From assembly GCA_003162995.1 (NCBI GenBank), contig PLUZ01000481.1:1-5803 (forward strand): a stretch of DNA of 5,803 nucleotides. The letters are read 5' to 3'. A model generated the notes under the pieces. The model was not told where the DNA came from and did no database searches. It worked only from the letters and a program-made list of their open reading frames with translations. Position 1 is the first letter of the stretch. The number at the start of each line of letters is the position of its first letter. The position numbers and the translations under genes were made by a program. Shown here piece after piece: positions 1 to 5,803 of this stretch. Source of the stretch: Methylocapsa sp. GTDB lineage: Bacteria > Pseudomonadota > Alphaproteobacteria > Rhizobiales > Beijerinckiaceae.

Positions 1-2
1 GG

Positions 3-905
3 CGAGTGGCGCTTCCCGGCCCCGGCGCTTTCGCGCCCCGGATCGATCTCATCCACTGCAATCATTTTTTCTGCATGCCGGCTGCGGTCCGCCTGCGCGA
101 GCAGCATGCTTGTCCAATCCTTCTCGACACGCATGATCTGCAAGCGCGCCAATATGCGCTGCGCAATCGCGCGCGCTTCAGGCTTCCTCCTTCTGTCCGC
201 TATGAAGACATGCTCGCAATCGAGCTCGATGCTATGCGTCCTGCGGAGCTTTTGCTCCATCTCAACGACGAAGAGGCGGCGGCTTTCAAAGAACTCGTTC
301 CGGACAAGCGGCACGCATTGCTCTATCCCACCATAAAGGCCATGCCGGCCGGGCTAGGGGGCGGCGATCCCATCATTGTCGCGAGCGCCAATTATCCGAA
401 TTTTCTTGGACTTTGCTGGTTCTTGCGGGAGGTGTTGCCGCTGGCGCCCGGTGTTCCAGTGCAAATCCTCGGCAATATCGACCGCGAACTTCAATCGCGC
501 GCGCCTGATCTCTATAAGGCGCATGCGGGCCTCTTCCGCGGCAGAGTCGAGGCCAAGGATCTCCATGCCGCTTATCGTGGCGCCTCGGCCGTTCTGCTCC
601 CGGCCACCGCCGGGCACGGGATCTCGATCAAGACCATAGAAGCGCTGTCTTGCGGCGCGCCGCTGATCGCGACGCCGCTCGCATTTCGCGGACTTGGGAT
701 CGGCATAACCGGTCTTCCACAGGTGACCGTGACGGAGGACGGCGCCGCTTTCGCAACGGCCCTGCGCCGTGTTTATGCCTATCGCCATTTGCCCGGTGCA
801 GGCCGGCAGCAGGCGGCCACCCGCCGTATCTATGAAGAGCGCTTTGCGTTCGACGCTTATCGCAAATCGCTGTCGGCTATCGTGGAGCAGGTCGCAACGA
901 CTTGA
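3..905 (+). CDS. Glycosyltransferase, GT4-like (GT-B fold), 5' end outside the window
   Basis: This gene probably transfers a sugar from an activated nucleotide donor, as in cell-surface polysaccharide or glycoconjugate synthesis; the acceptor cannot be told. The frame is open to the left edge. A GTG at 6 could be read as a start, but the protein there is already inside an N-terminal GT-B domain (the stretch reading IDLIHCNHFF), so the true start lies upstream and perhaps 80-120 residues are missing. Counting from that GTG, a DTHD motif at about 41-44 matches the end of the first Rossmann-like domain. The second domain carries GHGISIKTIEAL at about 203-214 followed by SCGAPLIATP, the typical donor-binding region of GT4 enzymes with Lys209 and Glu212. 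The gene ends with TGA at 903-905 and converges on the P450 gene 28 bases away, so it belongs to a different transcription unit. The family call is firm; the specific role is unknown. Confidence 0.85.
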   Translation, partial: RVALPGPGAFAPRIDLIHCNHFFCMPAAVRLREQHACPILLDTHDLQARQYALRNRARFRLPPSVRYEDMLAIELDAMRPAELLLHLNDEEAAAFKELVPDKRHALLYPTIKAMPAGLGGGDPIIVASANYPNFLGLCWFLREVLPLAPGVPVQILGNIDRELQSRAPDLYKAHAGLFRGRVEAKDLHAAYRGASAVLLPATAGHGISIKTIEALSCGAPLIATPLAFRGLGIGITGLPQVTVTEDGAAFATALRRVYAYRHLPGAGRQQAATRRIYEERFAFDAYRKSLSAIVEQVATT

Positions 906-934
906 CTTGGCATTCCTGCACGCAAGTCTTGCGT
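904..934. other. Palindromic sequence between the two convergent genes (possible hairpin)
   Basis: ACGCAAG-T-CTTGCGT (920-934) is a perfect 7-bp inverted repeat with a one-base centre. GACTTG (904-909) and CAAGTC (923-928) form an alternative, mutually exclusive pairing. It sits exactly between the stop codons of the glycosyltransferase and the P450, where a two-way terminator would be useful. Neither side has a run of T, so it is not a standard intrinsic terminator. Confidence 0.25.
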
Positions 935-2283
935 CAATCCCATTCCACCACGAAATGCTTCGGGAATTGTGTCCCGCCCGTGTCGATTTGGCCGGCATCC
1001 CCGGCGGCACGCCGCAGGCCTGGCTTTACGAGAAGCGGTTTAAGGATCGCCGGCAGGACGGCGCGGTTGATGTAGGCGCCGAAACATCCATGCATCCCAT
1101 ATCCCCAAAGAATATAATCGCCCCATGGCCGGTCGGTGCGGAAAGATTCAGGTGCCTCGATTTTCAGACGGTCAAACATGGCGGAAAGATTTGACGCCAG
1201 CACCATGGTATCTTTCGGGATCTTTCGGGCACGAAAATTTCCCGCCGCGATCTCGGTGTCGCGCGTAGCACGCCGGAAGATGATTGGGTTGATGGGGTTG
1301 AAGCGGAGCGCCTCGAAGACATGCGCGGCAAAGAGCGTGTCGTTGCCGTCATGCGCGGCTTGCTCGGCCGATGCAAAAGCCTCGGGCCGGTCGAGCAATT
1401 GGTCGAGCGCCTGCACGGCCGCCCTGGAGATCGTGGGGATCGCGCCGATCACGAGCCCGATGAGATTGTTGCGAATGCCGGGATCGTCCATCCCAGGCAA
1501 GCCAGCCGCTTGCATGACAAGGCAGCGTCCGATCACATCGTCCTTCGTTTCGCCTGACGTCTTGCGTTTGGCGATGGCTGCATCGAGGACGGAGCGGCAG
1601 GCGGCCGCGGCGTCGAGCGCGTCATGCTCTAGCGCCGGATCGCCCTGGATATCTGTGAAAAGATAGCGGAACATGAGTGTTGCCCACTCCATGAGATCGC
1701 TATCGGGGGCGCCGGTGACGCCGAAATAATCGGTGACGATCGCCGCCGGCACGGGGAGACTGAGCTCCGGCGGCATATCGATGCGGCCGGCCTTTCCGGC
1801 GACAAGCTTTGCCGCCAATTGGCGTGCGAGCGGCTCGACGATCACGGCGACGTCCTCACGCCGTACCGCAAGACGCATATTGGAGACATCGCGCGTGTAA
1901 AGCGCCGTGTCCTGCATCCCAAGAAAGAAATTCTCGCCTCCCGTGATTGCCCGCATCCGGGGTTCGTAGACAACCTCGAAATCCGCGTTTCGATCGAGCA
2001 CTTCAATCACGTCATCGTGGCGCGTCACCAGCGCCGTGCCCGTATTTGGATAGGTGGTGATGAACTTCTTAGAGAAGACCGGAGAATTGGGCAGGAAGGC
2101 GCGAAGCAGCCGGAAGCCGAGCCTCTGGGTCAGCGGCTCCTGGAGCGCGGCCGCGGTCTTCTCCTTGAGGCCAGAGCCCGGAGCTGAAAGCACCGCCATT
2201 GGGATCTGATATAAGGCGGCGAGTCCCTCGGCAATGATGCGCAGGCGCACAACCGCAACCGTGACGAAAATCGGCACTCGCAT
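934..2283 (-). CDS. Cytochrome P450 with atypical I-helix
   Basis: This is a haem-thiolate enzyme of 449 residues, a normal length for a bacterial P450 plus an N-terminal extension. The haem loop reads WGYGMHGCFG with the axial Cys at 400. The K-helix ExxR is EALR at 324-327. The I-helix lies at about 272-290, and where most P450s have [AG]GxDT[TS] it reads GAIPTI (280-285): Thr284 is kept but the acidic residue is Pro283. That is unusual for an enzyme activating O2 through a proton relay, and occurs in peroxide-using or hydroperoxide-rearranging P450s, so a non-monooxygenase reaction is possible (inference). The first 30 residues are hydrophobic with interspersed Arg, more like an amphipathic or membrane-associating helix than a cleaved signal. 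It is the last gene of the operon, 21 bases after the DyP peroxidase gene. The ATG at 2283 is chosen because AAGGA (2291-2295) sits 7 bases before it. An ATG at 2288-2290 is out of frame. The substrate is unknown. Confidence 0.93.
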   Translation of the reverse strand: MRVPIFVTVAVVRLRIIAEGLAALYQIPMAVLSAPGSGLKEKTAAALQEPLTQRLGFRLLRAFLPNSPVFSKKFITTYPNTGTALVTRHDDVIEVLDRNADFEVVYEPRMRAITGGENFFLGMQDTALYTRDVSNMRLAVRREDVAVIVEPLARQLAAKLVAGKAGRIDMPPELSLPVPAAIVTDYFGVTGAPDSDLMEWATLMFRYLFTDIQGDPALEHDALDAAAACRSVLDAAIAKRKTSGETKDDVIGRCLVMQAAGLPGMDDPGIRNNLIGLVIGAIPTISRAAVQALDQLLDRPEAFASAEQAAHDGNDTLFAAHVFEALRFNPINPIIFRRATRDTEIAAGNFRARKIPKDTMVLASNLSAMFDRLKIEAPESFRTDRPWGDYILWGYGMHGCFGAYINRAVLPAILKPLLVKPGLRRAAGDAGQIDTGGTQFPKHFVVEWD

Positions 2284-2290
2284 CGCTCAT

Positions 2291-2295
2291 TCCTT
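2291..2295 (-). promoter_or_regulatory. Ribosome binding site of the P450 gene
   Basis: AAGGA on the - strand lies 7 bases before the ATG at 2283, within the 21-base gap after the DyP stop codon. It favours this ATG over the out-of-frame ATG at 2288-2290. Confidence 0.65.
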
Positions 2296-2304
2296 CCCGT
2301 CGTT

Positions 2305-3930
2305 TTACGTGGGGTCGACCACGCCCATGCCGATCATACGCAAGGCGGTCATGCTCGGCACGAAGAAATATTCGCCGCCGCGAGTCTCGACGAATTGCGG
2401 AAGGCCATCGGCGATAAAGGGAGGATGGCCGGATGCCGGATCGGCTGGGATCACGAATTTGGCCTTGGGGGCAGGTTCTTTGCCGGTGCCGTCCGAATGG
2501 TTGCCGACGATCGGGCAGGTGTCGCTGCCCGCCCGCGAATCGAGGCCATAGTTGATCCATTGCTGTTGCACGAATTCGTACTGCCGGAACAGGTTCGCGC
2601 AGACAATCAGCATCACGATTCCGTGCTCATCTGAGTCCGTTGTGCCCACCGGAGAATCGCCATAGGGCAGGCCGCGCCGCAGGATACGGCGGCGATTGTT
2701 CAAAACCGACCCATCCTCGGGGGTCGGGGCCATCATATCGCGCGTATTGACTCGCCGCATATGAGCCGTGAGCGGACATTTGGTGCCTTCCGGATCGTCA
2801 TGATATGAGAAATTCGAGAGAGCTGCCTCGCGGGCTGCCGCGCCCGCTGGATCAACCGCCGGGTCGACAGCCTTATATGTATCGTTGAACTTACGCCACT
2901 CGTCGGCTGTCGGCGCGAGCGAAAGAGGCACCCCGTCCGACCAGCGGCCAGCCATCTTCGCCATCACGGTCTCGCGCGCGTCGTCGTGGCTTTGAATGCC
3001 GGTGACGGCGCCGAACTGCGCCGCGGTCTTATCCAGAAAATTTTTGAACGAGGCGACGTTCTCATGCAGCTTGCGATAGGCCATGAAAGTGCCGTTGCGG
3101 CTGAAATCAAGAGGCATTGTGGCGTCTGGGGTCTCCTGCGCCTCGTCGGGATAGCCGAGCAGAAATTCGCCCGTCGCGAGCGGCCGCCAATTGCCCTTGC
3201 CGTCGAGTGCGCCGCTGCCTACGGCCAGCGCCTGCTCGTCGCCATTGGGATATTGACCCTCGAAAACCGGATCGCTAATCCCATCGGTGAAGCCGAAATG
3301 CTCCTTCGGCGTCGGTATGTATTTGCCATTCTCCTGTACAAGAATGGCGCTTAGATCCTGATACTCGATCGGTGGCTCTTGTCCCGGCAGATTGTGTCCG
3401 GCAACTAGAGTTATGCCGCCGTTTTTCTGGGCGAGCTTCTTGATCTCCGAGGTTTTCTCGGCGAGCGCTGGGACAGCCGCTCCAGTCAGCGGATCCATTT
3501 GCGCATTGAGCGTGACAAGGATATGGACCGTATTCTCATTCGGGCCGTAGCTGTCCCCGCTCTTGATCCACACTTCGTCCCAGCGATCTTTCCAGCCTTT
3601 GCGAAAATCATCACCGAGCATAGGGGCGCGTTTGACCATGCCGTCGATGAATTCGTCTGGCATCCCACGCAGAGTGCGCGTCGGAATACCGAGGGCCAGC
3701 AGACCATACCATGTGAAGGCGATATTAATCGCCACTTCGGGAGGCTGCGCCGATGGACAATGCAACGCGGTGGTGATCTTCGGCAGCAATCCGGTCACGA
3801 ATTTGCGTCCCGCATCCGCATTGTCGTTATCAATGTGGAAGAGCATGAAGCGGCCTTTGAGAAAGCCCTGCTTTGCATAGGGAATGAGGATATTGCCTTG
3901 AATATCGGCGAGATCGAGTTCGACGGCCAT
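2305..3930 (-). CDS. Dye-decolorizing (DyP-type) haem peroxidase, long form
   Basis: DyP peroxidases oxidise aromatic and other substrates with H2O2, using a haem in a duplicated ferredoxin-like barrel. The N-terminus has the family opening DIQGNIL (9-15). The catalytic GxxDG is GFTDG at 213-217 with Asp216. The proximal haem ligand is His390 in AHMRRVNTRD, where the usual Pro of the NPR triplet is Thr. The distal Arg lies in RRRILRRGLPYG (413-424). The C-terminus ends with the usual YFFVPSMTALR. At 541 residues, with 174 residues between Asp and His, it is a long member of the C/D (class V) kind rather than a short type B; fungal Bjerkandera DyP has about 137 between the equivalent residues. 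No Tat or Sec signal is present and no encapsulin-targeting tail is apparent, so it should be cytoplasmic. It lies 9 bases after the membrane-protein gene and 21 before the P450 gene, which suggests the two haem enzymes are made together. The natural substrate is unknown. Confidence 0.95.
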   Translation of the reverse strand: MAVELDLADIQGNILIPYAKQGFLKGRFMLFHIDNDNADAGRKFVTGLLPKITTALHCPSAQPPEVAINIAFTWYGLLALGIPTRTLRGMPDEFIDGMVKRAPMLGDDFRKGWKDRWDEVWIKSGDSYGPNENTVHILVTLNAQMDPLTGAAVPALAEKTSEIKKLAQKNGGITLVAGHNLPGQEPPIEYQDLSAILVQENGKYIPTPKEHFGFTDGISDPVFEGQYPNGDEQALAVGSGALDGKGNWRPLATGEFLLGYPDEAQETPDATMPLDFSRNGTFMAYRKLHENVASFKNFLDKTAAQFGAVTGIQSHDDARETVMAKMAGRWSDGVPLSLAPTADEWRKFNDTYKAVDPAVDPAGAAAREAALSNFSYHDDPEGTKCPLTAHMRRVNTRDMMAPTPEDGSVLNNRRRILRRGLPYGDSPVGTTDSDEHGIVMLIVCANLFRQYEFVQQQWINYGLDSRAGSDTCPIVGNHSDGTGKEPAPKAKFVIPADPASGHPPFIADGLPQFVETRGGEYFFVPSMTALRMIGMGVVDPT

Positions 3931-3936
3931 ATTGAG

Positions 3937-3941
3937 CCTCT
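3937..3941 (-). promoter_or_regulatory. Ribosome binding site of the DyP gene, overlapping the upstream stop codon
   Basis: AGAGG on the - strand lies 6 bases before the ATG at 3930 and overlaps the TAG stop (3940-3942) of the membrane-protein gene. Ribosomes ending there are placed directly on the DyP start, which suggests translational coupling of the two proteins. Confidence 0.6.
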
Positions 3942-4956
3942 AGATGCCGATGATGCCCGGCTTTTGAGTTTGCCTGTAATTCGGGTCCGGCCGATCGTTG
4001 ATGATCACGCCGAGATTATCTGGTTGATTTTCGGCGACGAAGTCCCCGAAGGCGGCGTGGAATTTCTGCGCCGACGCTGGGTCCGCTGCCAGCATCTGCT
4101 TGTCGATCGCGAAGCGGGCGAAGGTCCGCTGCAGATGGAGGCCCTTGAGAACGGCCGGAAGATTCGAGTCTGGTGCCGCCGGAAATGGCTTCGCGCCCGC
4201 CGCCAAGATGCTCGCATAGGCCATCCAGAGGCCGCCGGCGAGCACCGCCGCGCCGAGGAGCATCACAATCAAGCCCGACATCCCCGACATAAAACAAAAG
4301 ATGATAAGACCCAACACAATCACTACGGCGCCGGCGCCGGCCGGTATGAGATTTTTGTCGACGGGCCATACCGGAAGGCTTTTCACCGTCGCATCGAGAT
4401 CGACGTAATAATCGTTGAAGGGCATCGTCGTTTCGATCTGGCAACGCGCTATATATTTCGCGAAAGACGCCTCGTCATTCACGCCGTCGAAGCCCACGCA
4501 ATGGGTGAAGATCTCGCGCAATTCCGCTTCCATCGTGTTCCACAGAGTTGCGAGGTAAGAGTCGCGCTGCGAATCGGCGCCGCTCTCGGCGTCGAAATCC
4601 ACGGAAAAAAGCAGAAACGGGCAGCTCAGATGATCCTGTGGTTGCGCGACCACGAGATTGATCTTCACCTTGCTCAAGGCATTCTGGAGTGCCAGGCCAA
4701 GGGAATTTTGCGTCACGCGCCCATTGTAGGCGACATCATCGATGACGACGAAGCGGGCGAAATGGTTGCGCGTGTTCCGCGCGAACGGGCTTTGGCCGTC
4801 GCAGCAGGCGGGCGTCTGCTGGGCGGGCGGCAGCATGGCGAGCCTTTTGCGCAGCGCATGAACCGGTGACGTGAATGGGGATCCGGCCGGAATCGGATCG
4901 GTTTTGACGGGGACGAGAACCGTCAGGAAATAGTGTCCGCCATCAAATGTTGGCAT
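3940..4956 (-). CDS. Unknown-function protein with a two-helix membrane hairpin
   Basis: I do not recognise a named family. The 338-residue protein has a soluble N-terminal part of about 200 residues, then two hydrophobic helices at about 202-223 and 226-250 separated by a very short turn, then a soluble tail of about 85 residues. Both soluble parts therefore lie on one face of the membrane, probably the cytoplasm because no signal peptide is seen. The N-terminal part holds NHFARFVVIDD (64-74), LLFSVDF (115-121) with YLATL (134-138), HCVGF (152-156) and SFAKYIARCQIE (164-175). The same blocks occur in the same order in the gene just upstream, so the two proteins look like paralogues. The tail has TFARFAID (278-285), a short echo of the first block. 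The ATG at 4956 is supported by AAGGAG (4963-4968) 6 bases before it. The gene begins 27 bases after its upstream neighbour and ends 9 bases before the DyP gene. A role as membrane anchor or substrate-handling partner for the haem enzymes is inference only. Confidence 0.85.
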   Translation of the reverse strand: MPTFDGGHYFLTVLVPVKTDPIPAGSPFTSPVHALRKRLAMLPPAQQTPACCDGQSPFARNTRNHFARFVVIDDVAYNGRVTQNSLGLALQNALSKVKINLVVAQPQDHLSCPFLLFSVDFDAESGADSQRDSYLATLWNTMEAELREIFTHCVGFDGVNDEASFAKYIARCQIETTMPFNDYYVDLDATVKSLPVWPVDKNLIPAGAGAVVIVLGLIIFCFMSGMSGLIVMLLGAAVLAGGLWMAYASILAAGAKPFPAAPDSNLPAVLKGLHLQRTFARFAIDKQMLAADPASAQKFHAAFGDFVAENQPDNLGVIINDRPDPNYRQTQKPGIIGI

Positions 4957-4962
4957 GAACGG

Positions 4963-4968
4963 CTCCTT
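4963..4968 (-). promoter_or_regulatory. Ribosome binding site of the membrane-hairpin protein gene
   Basis: AAGGAG on the - strand lies 6 bases before the ATG at 4956, inside the 27-base gap after the first operon gene. It fixes the start of this otherwise unrecognised protein. Confidence 0.7.
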
Positions 4969-4983
4969 GGCGAGACGGCAGGG

Positions 4984-5649
4984 TCAGAGAAGCGCTTGGG
5001 CGGCGTCACGCTGGTCCGTGACGTAAGCATTGCGGTTTTTGTCGGCGTTCTCCGTGTCGTTGCTGGCGACCGGCGCATATCCTTGGTAGCCGAGCTCGTT
5101 CTGCAGCTTGCACAGTTCGGCGATATAGGCCTTTTGGAAATCTTCGGGCGTCAGGGTCTTATGCTGCCCGGCGAGAGCGAGAATGGCGCGCCGGATGCGC
5201 AACGCTGATTTGATGTCGCGTTGTGCCGCACCCGGTGTCGCATTGTAGTAGTAATCCGTGTCGATTTGATTCGCCCGGATATAATCCTTGAAGGGTGTGA
5301 TGGGGATCGAGTGCGGATATCGCGTGCTCGTAAACCAGAACAAGTCGAGGCCGCTTGGAATCCCGTCCGAAAAGGCGTCGATATATTGGTCCCAGGTACC
5401 GTTAAAATTGCTGCAAAACAACATATAATCGTTTTGCAGCGTTTGCTTGCCCTGGCCGAGGTCCGGCCATTGATCCCTTTTGATGATTACCCATCGCGCG
5501 AAATGGATGATCGAAAGGCCAAGCAGCCCTGCCAAGCCGGAGGGAAGCGCGCGTGACGCCATGAAAATCGTCCGCTGGAACCAAGTCTTGTAGGGCCGCA
5601 TAGGCGTGACGGCGTTCATGCCGTAAGCTTTGCCCGCAACGTTGGACAT
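4984..5649 (-). CDS. Unknown-function protein, first gene of the peroxidase/P450 operon
   Basis: I do not recognise a named family. The 221-residue protein starts with a basic, mildly hydrophobic stretch (about 25-47, including GLAGLLGLSII) that could touch the membrane but is not a convincing signal peptide or transmembrane helix. It continues with IHFARWVII (48-56), MLFCSNFNGTWDQYIDAF (76-93) and PFKDYIRANQIDTDYYY (119-135). These blocks match, in order, those of the membrane-hairpin protein encoded next in the operon. Alternating hydrophobic residues in HFARWVII and the LF-C-S-N-F block suggest paired beta strands, as in a ferredoxin-like alpha/beta fold, but this is inference. After about residue 150 it is helical and charged, with no motif I know. 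The ATG at 5649 is chosen because GGAGG (5656-5660) lies 6 bases upstream. The next in-frame Met, at residue 11, has weaker support. It is the first gene after the AT-rich promoter region. Confidence 0.83.
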   Translation of the reverse strand: MSNVAGKAYGMNAVTPMRPYKTWFQRTIFMASRALPSGLAGLLGLSIIHFARWVIIKRDQWPDLGQGKQTLQNDYMLFCSNFNGTWDQYIDAFSDGIPSGLDLFWFTSTRYPHSIPITPFKDYIRANQIDTDYYYNATPGAAQRDIKSALRIRRAILALAGQHKTLTPEDFQKAYIAELCKLQNELGYQGYAPVASNDTENADKNRNAYVTDQRDAAQALL

Positions 5650-5655
5650 GTTCCC

Positions 5656-5660
5656 CCTCC
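5656..5660 (-). promoter_or_regulatory. Ribosome binding site of the first operon gene
   Basis: GGAGG on the - strand lies 6 bases before the ATG at 5649 and decides the start. The upstream inverted repeat touches it with no gap, so a hairpin there could influence translation. Confidence 0.7.
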
Positions 5661-5687
5661 AAATATTTGCGATTGGTGCAAATATTT
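5661..5687 (-). promoter_or_regulatory. Perfect 10-bp inverted repeat abutting the ribosome binding site (candidate operator or leader hairpin)
   Basis: AAATATTTGC (5661-5670) and GCAAATATTT (5678-5687) are perfect reverse complements separated by 7 bases. The AAATATTT core of each arm is itself a palindrome, and the two cores are 19 bp apart, close to two helical turns. On the - strand the second arm runs straight into the GGAGG of the first operon gene. It could be a dimeric regulator's operator or, in the RNA, a weak hairpin that affects ribosome access. I cannot assign it to a known regulator. Confidence 0.5.
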
Positions 5688-5736
5688 TTTTTCGGCCCCC
5701 AAAAGCGGATATTCAAATAGTGAATTATTTTTTTAT

Positions 5737-5766
5737 ATTATGCCTCTTTTTTGTAGCCCTTGGCAA
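5737..5766 (-). promoter_or_regulatory. Candidate sigma70-type promoter for the operon
   Basis: Read on the - strand, TTGCCA (5761-5766) and CATAAT (5737-5742) are separated by 18 bases and are close to the -35 and -10 consensus sequences. The start of transcription would fall near 5730, leaving a leader of about 80 bases that contains the inverted repeat at 5661-5687. The surrounding DNA is far richer in A/T than the genes, as expected for a promoter. AT-rich sequence gives chance matches easily, so this is tentative. Confidence 0.35.
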
Positions 5767-5803
5767 GGCTTGGCTGTGGCCATTGTCGGTAGCAGACGAT
5801 ATG

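Noticed and set aside
6..8. GTG as the true start of the glycosyltransferase
   Set aside because: The reading frame stays open to the window edge, no Shine-Dalgarno can be judged with five bases, and the protein begins in the middle of a GT-B N-terminal domain.
354..1010. A 218-codon open frame on the - strand opposite the glycosyltransferase
   Set aside because: It covers the GT4 donor-binding region, which is clearly coding on the + strand, and also overlaps the end of the P450 gene. Its product has no recognisable motif.
2069..2560. A 163-codon open frame on the - strand spanning the DyP-P450 junction
   Set aside because: It overlaps the end of the DyP gene and the start of the P450 gene in another frame. 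Its product is Arg-rich and low in complexity, and both flanking genes have intact ends.
3499..4869. A 456-codon open frame on the + strand opposite the DyP and membrane-protein genes
   Set aside because: Its product is rich in His, Arg and Glu with no recognisable domain. The opposite strand carries a clear DyP N-terminus and a protein with membrane helices, both with ribosome binding sites. The frame is a by-product of GC-rich codon use.
5661..5692. Hairpin plus eight T residues on the + strand, resembling an intrinsic terminator
   Set aside because: No + strand gene ends before it, the stem is almost all A/T, and its position beside the ribosome binding site of a - strand gene fits regulation better.
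5801..5803. ATG at the very right edge, as the start of a divergent + strand gene
   Set aside because: No convincing ribosome binding site precedes it and no downstream sequence is available to test the frame.

Overview
The window looks like chromosomal DNA of a GC-rich proteobacterium. The most likely group is an alphaproteobacterium of the Rhizobiales/Beijerinckiaceae kind, judged only from codon use and protein style, so treat this as a guess. It holds five genes: one cut-off gene on the + strand and four tightly packed genes on the - strand. The two transcription units converge at about 905-934.

Left part (1-905, +): the C-terminal three quarters of a GT-B glycosyltransferase of the GT4 kind, open at the left edge. 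It belongs to a neighbouring unit and has no visible link with the rest.

Main part (5649 down to 934, -): a probable four-gene operon with gaps of 27, 9 and 21 bases and a good ribosome binding site before each gene. In order of transcription it encodes (A) a 221-residue protein of unknown function, (B) a 338-residue protein of unknown function with a two-helix membrane hairpin, (C) a 541-residue dye-decolorizing (DyP-type) haem peroxidase with its key residues in place, and (D) a 449-residue cytochrome P450 with intact haem-Cys and ExxR motifs. In the P450, the acidic residue of the I-helix acid-alcohol pair is replaced by proline. A and B share a set of motifs in the same order (HFAR[FW]-V-I, then LLF/LF-C-S, then F-x-x-YI), so they look like diverged members of one uncharacterised family.

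Right edge (5650-5803): an AT-rich leader and promoter region. It has a candidate sigma70-type promoter (TTGCCA-N18-CATAAT on the - strand), several A-tracts, and a perfect 10-bp inverted repeat that directly abuts the Shine-Dalgarno sequence of gene A.

Reading of the whole: two haem enzymes, a peroxidase and a P450, are co-expressed with two proteins of one unknown family, one of them membrane-anchored. No ferredoxin, ferredoxin reductase or flavin reductase is present in the window. One inferred possibility is a peroxide- or hydroperoxide-using oxidation system working at the membrane, perhaps on a lipid-like substrate. The substrate cannot be read from the sequence.
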